Source: Apostichopus japonicus (lineage: Eukaryota > Echinodermata > Holothuroidea > Aspidochirotida > Stichopodidae). Taken from it: a stretch of DNA of 64,000 nt. The notes below the pieces were generated by a model, which saw only the letters and a list, made by a program, of their open reading frames with translations, did no database searches and was not told the DNA's origin. The translations under genes were made by a program, and so were the position numbers. Of this stretch, positions 60,759 to 64,000 are shown one piece after another (the stretch's first letter is position 1; each line of letters begins with the position of its first letter). Location: NCBI RefSeq assembly GCF_037975245.1, contig NC_092575.1, positions 13,366,001 to 13,430,000 of the forward strand, read 5' to 3'.

Positions 60759-61953
60759 GGCACTACAGGTAAATCAGTTAACTACACAATGCGTAGTCTA
60801 ATAGGCTACAATTTACTCGATTGAGAAACAATGTACTATTGGTGACGTTAGGCTAAAAATAATGATTCATATAACAATTTACAAGACGCTAATTGGTCAA
60901 TCTAGAAGAAAATGATAGCACATAGAATGTCGGGATTAAATAAGACAACTTCTCTCTTTCTCCAACGTAGCCTAGTACAGGGATTTCCGTACAAGTTGTT
61001 TTAGACTAAAGTAATCGAAATGCCCTAAGAACGAGTATCATTTCTTTAAATAATCCCGCTGTCTGATATCTGTTCATAAAATATCTAGTTATTACCACGA
61101 ATAAAGATATATATCAAAGTTACAAATGAGTACCTCTGTAATTATTTCCACAAGGCCCTCAAACTAACACCGTATACTTTCACGTTGCAGCCTACCACAT
61201 CATAACAAGCCTAGACAACCTACGTTTCAGTTCTAAAGTTTACGTTACGGGAAAATCTTACTTTGCCAATTGAACAATCAAAAATACCTCCGAGATATCA
61301 ATTAACGTTTCTTGGGCTAACAAACATGTTTCAGATTTGCTTCCTACTTATCAGAGTAAATTTGGGCACAGAATTAAGCTAAAAATAAGGGGTTTCTTTT
61401 ATCAAATCAGCCTACTTACATGAAATACGACCTACCTGGCTGCTGTTCTTCTGGTCGACTGCCAGCACATGGCTTTTCTTAACATAAGCATATATGGAAA
61501 CTTTCCATGGAAAATTCCAACAGTGAAAACAGGTGTGAATCAACGACCGAAGAGCGTGGCTGTGTCATGAAATGTCGCAAGGCGTAGGATAAGCTCCACA
61601 GCCGTTGATTCAAACAAAGAAGACTAAAAAAACAAAATTAATGAATACAGTCGTTTTTGTTACAATATGCTAAGAAGTTATGCTTGCTCTCCACGTCTAT
61701 TGGATCAGACCATAAAATATCCCTTTAGCTCAGTTGTTACTACTACTATCTATTATGCAGGCACAGGGTTCGCATTAGCCGCGAGATTACGCAATTCGCG
61801 CAATTTGATCGCATTTGGAATACACGATTAGTAAAAAGCCACTTGCGATTATTATTTTTTAGTTATTCCGTCTATAATCCATAAACATGTCGTAAAATTC
61901 CTTGTCAGCCTTTCCTTCTATGAAATTAACGAATGAATAAATAACAATTTCTT
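60759..61953. other. intergenic stretch upstream of the repeat-protein gene
   Basis: No exon could be proven. A donor-like CAG|GTAGGT read on the minus strand at about 61,434-61,440 has an open phase-0 frame before it (VLAVDQKNSSQ) that would join the signal exon in frame, but no ATG is found nearby. GCGAATTGCGTAATC-type short inverted words occur near 61,770-61,815. Confidence 0.3.
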
Positions 61954-62300
61954 CCACATGGTAGCCTAACACCACACTAAGTCAATGCATGAGAAATCTA
62001 GCAAAGCCTAACCATCTGTTTATTCTCTGAAATTGTGACGCAGTTATAAGATATCCATGGAACACATTCATTATTGCTGTTACGTTCGACCACATGGTTG
62101 CCTAACACCACACTAAGTCAATGGGGTAATCTAGCATAGCCATTTGTTTATGACCTGAAATTGTGACGCAGTTATAAGATATCCATGGAATACTTTCGTT
62201 ATTGCTGTTATCTTCAACCACATGGTAACCTAACACCACACTAAGGCAATGGACAATCTGCCTAACCGTAGATTTGCAATTTTTTTTTTTTTAAATCACA
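61954..62300. repeat. ~130-bp tandem repeat, three units
   Basis: Units begin CCACATGG at 61,954, 62,090 and 62,218, continue 'cctaacaccacactaag.caatg', and carry 'gacgcagttataagatatccatggaa'. The array ends in an A/T run. Related copies lie inside the hAT-like element at 17,943-19,692. Confidence 0.85.
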
Positions 62301-62381
62301 CTTTGCGTAGGATTCGGGTAATAAATTAGGAACCGGGTAGTAGTGCGTCGGGCAGGTACCCGGTACCCGGATAACCCGTGC

Positions 62382-62383
62382 AA

Positions 62384-62432
<49 letters not shown>

Positions 62433-62452
62433 TATATATATATATATATATT
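62382..62452. repeat. (CA)n(TA)n compound microsatellite
   Basis: CACACA run followed by TA repeats; directly before it is a short GGTACCCGG repeat. Confidence 0.9.
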
Positions 62453-63080
62453 TATGATATGCATATATAAACGTTGTATGGTTCTTTGGTAAGCTAGGAG
62501 AACAACAAATGCCAAATAAATCCTTACTTTGGATTCAAACAAGAAAATGATGTTCGTTCTTGTTCGTTGCTTTGTTTGGAAAAAAGGTCAGAACGAGAAT
62601 GATTTTATAGGAACAACTTTCTGTCGACGGTGATTCTGTTACAGACGGGTTAGCAGTATGTTTTGGCTTCATCACTAACCACGTGTTATTTTAATCTGCA
62701 TATACACCTTCACAGAACCATTCGATTGAATAGTGCAAGACATTAACAACCCTATGAAGTGTGAACTACTGAAAAGTGCTACTCACTTAGGCTTCTAAAT
62801 AAAAAACTAAGCAATATCGTCTGCTATTATTCGTCCCAATTTTTATACACATCAAAGAAGAAATAAATTAATATATTCTCTAGCGATACCAATCTGTCTG
62901 TTTCATGAGTTTCTCAAAAAGAAAGGCTTTTAGGATGTTATGTTTAATTTCCGTTCGAACTCTTCTCTCCTAAGCCAACGTTTTCTAATTACCTTTCTTT
63001 ATGAATATTCACTTTATGAGACTGCTGCTTGCTGTGCCTTTGTTCTGTTTCTCCTTATTTATCTCTTTCTTTCTTTTCTC
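62453..63080. other. intergenic stretch, no gene recognised
   Basis: AT-rich with no coding signs. Confidence 0.5.
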
Positions 63081-63090
63081 TCCACCCACC

Positions 63091-63612
63091 TCCACCTCTC
63101 TCTCCACCTCTCTCTCCACCTCTCTCTCCACCTCTCTCTCCACCTCTCTCTCCACCTCTCTCTCCACCTCTCTCTCCACCTCTCTCTCCACCTCTCTCTC
63201 CACCTCTCTCTCCACCTCTCTCTCCACCTCTCTCTCCACCTCTCTCTCCACCTCTCTCTCCACCTCTCTCTCCACCTCTCTCTCCACCTCTCTCTCCTCC
63301 TCTCTCTCCACCTCTCTCTCCACCTCTCTCTCCACCTCTCTCTCCACCTCTCTCTCCACCTCTCTCTCCACCTCTCTCTCCACCTCTCTCTCCACCTCTC
63401 TCTCCACCTCTCTCTCCACCTCTCTCTCCACCTCTCTCTCCACCTCTCTCTCCACCTCTCTCTCCACCTCTCTCTCCACCTCTCTCTCCACCTCTCTCTC
63501 CACCTCTCTCTCCACCTCTCTCTCCACCTCTCTCTCCACCTCTCTCTCCACCTCTCTCTCCACCTCTCTCTCCACCTCTCTCTCCACCTCTCTCTCCACC
63601 TCTCTCTCTCTC
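63091..63612. repeat. 12-bp minisatellite CCACCTCTCTCT, about 43 copies
   Basis: Almost perfect tandem copies, with one variant unit at about 63,295-63,300 (CTCCTC). Nearly pure pyrimidine on the plus strand. All frames on both strands are open for ~200 codons purely because 12 is a multiple of 3. Confidence 0.98.
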
Positions 63613-64000
63613 ATTATGTCCTTCTTTGAGTTTCTTTCTCTTTAAGAAAGAAAAGAATCGTTTAGTATTTTGAATAGTCAAGCGTCTACTAAACCTTTTC
63701 ATGAACGATTTACAGTTAAATAGATGTTAATACAATGGATATCGGTATAACATGAACTTTTTAACCTCTCAATCAATGCTGCTCGCTTTACAACAAAAAA
63801 TCGTTTATGATCACAGTTATCGCTCACATGGCATATGTAATAAACACGCTTTGTCTAACAGAAATCTTTTTTTTCCCTTTTGAACGATACCATTAATATC
63901 ATGGCAATAATGGAAACTTGAGCAAGGCTAGAGATATAAGCATTATATCATCGATTCACTTTTGATAGGACTTTGTATGTTCTTTTATACTGACTGTACT
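63613..64000. other. right-edge flank, no gene recognised
   Basis: AT-rich sequence without coding signs. Confidence 0.4.

Noticed and set aside
62940-63702. Five overlapping frames of about 200 codons (LSLH, STSL, SPPL, REVE, GGER repeats)
   Set aside because: A 12-bp minisatellite keeps all frames open; no start context, splice site or homology.

Overview
The window is AT-rich, intron-bearing animal DNA. Long introns, abundant hAT-type and other terminal-inverted-repeat (TIR) elements, a tRNA-derived SINE, L1/Tx1-like LINE remains, a retrotransposon primer site matching tRNA-Leu and a C-type lectin locus all fit a marine invertebrate deuterostome, most likely an echinoderm (sea cucumber or sea urchin type). 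That assignment is inference; no marker gene fixes the species.

Layout. 1-1.5 kb: the last coding exon of a large, basic, Ser/Arg/Pro-rich protein with an SxIP microtubule plus-end motif. 1.5-11 kb: no gene seen; a 29-bp tandem repeat, a TTAA-flanked foldback element (5.5-6.8 kb) and a degenerate ~117-bp repeat array rich in GATCC (8.9-11 kb). 13.6-17.3 kb (minus) and 25.0-29.1 kb (plus): two complete four-exon SR splicing-factor genes of the SRSF1/SRSF9 type, head to head, with the same intron phases and an identical-length third exon. Between them lie several TIR elements, one nested in another. 30-40 kb: a second nested pair of hAT-like elements with perfect 8-bp target duplications, a TIR element carrying telomere-like repeats, and an LTR-type primer-binding site.

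40-52 kb: a large inverted duplication (arms about 6.9 and 5.1 kb, spacer about 255 bp) containing two head-to-head copies of a secreted C-type lectin gene. The left copy keeps a signal-peptide exon, two linker exons and three lectin-domain exons, but its last exon appears out of frame. The right copy is clearly decayed. A LINE with a twin-priming-like 5' inversion sits in the left copy's first intron.

53.7-54.6 kb: another decayed LINE. 55.7-60.2 kb (minus): a candidate secreted protein, unknown to me, built of about 19 tandem 50-residue repeats (exactly 150 bp each), each divisible into three related 16-18 residue sub-repeats, with a signal-peptide-like exon upstream and a single-base deletion near the array start. 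This is the most novel item. 60.5-64 kb: short tandem repeats, ending in a 12-bp minisatellite of about 43 copies.

Functionally the window joins unrelated genes: a probable cytoskeletal protein, paired splicing regulators, a lectin duplication and a secreted repeat protein. No operon-like cooperation is implied.
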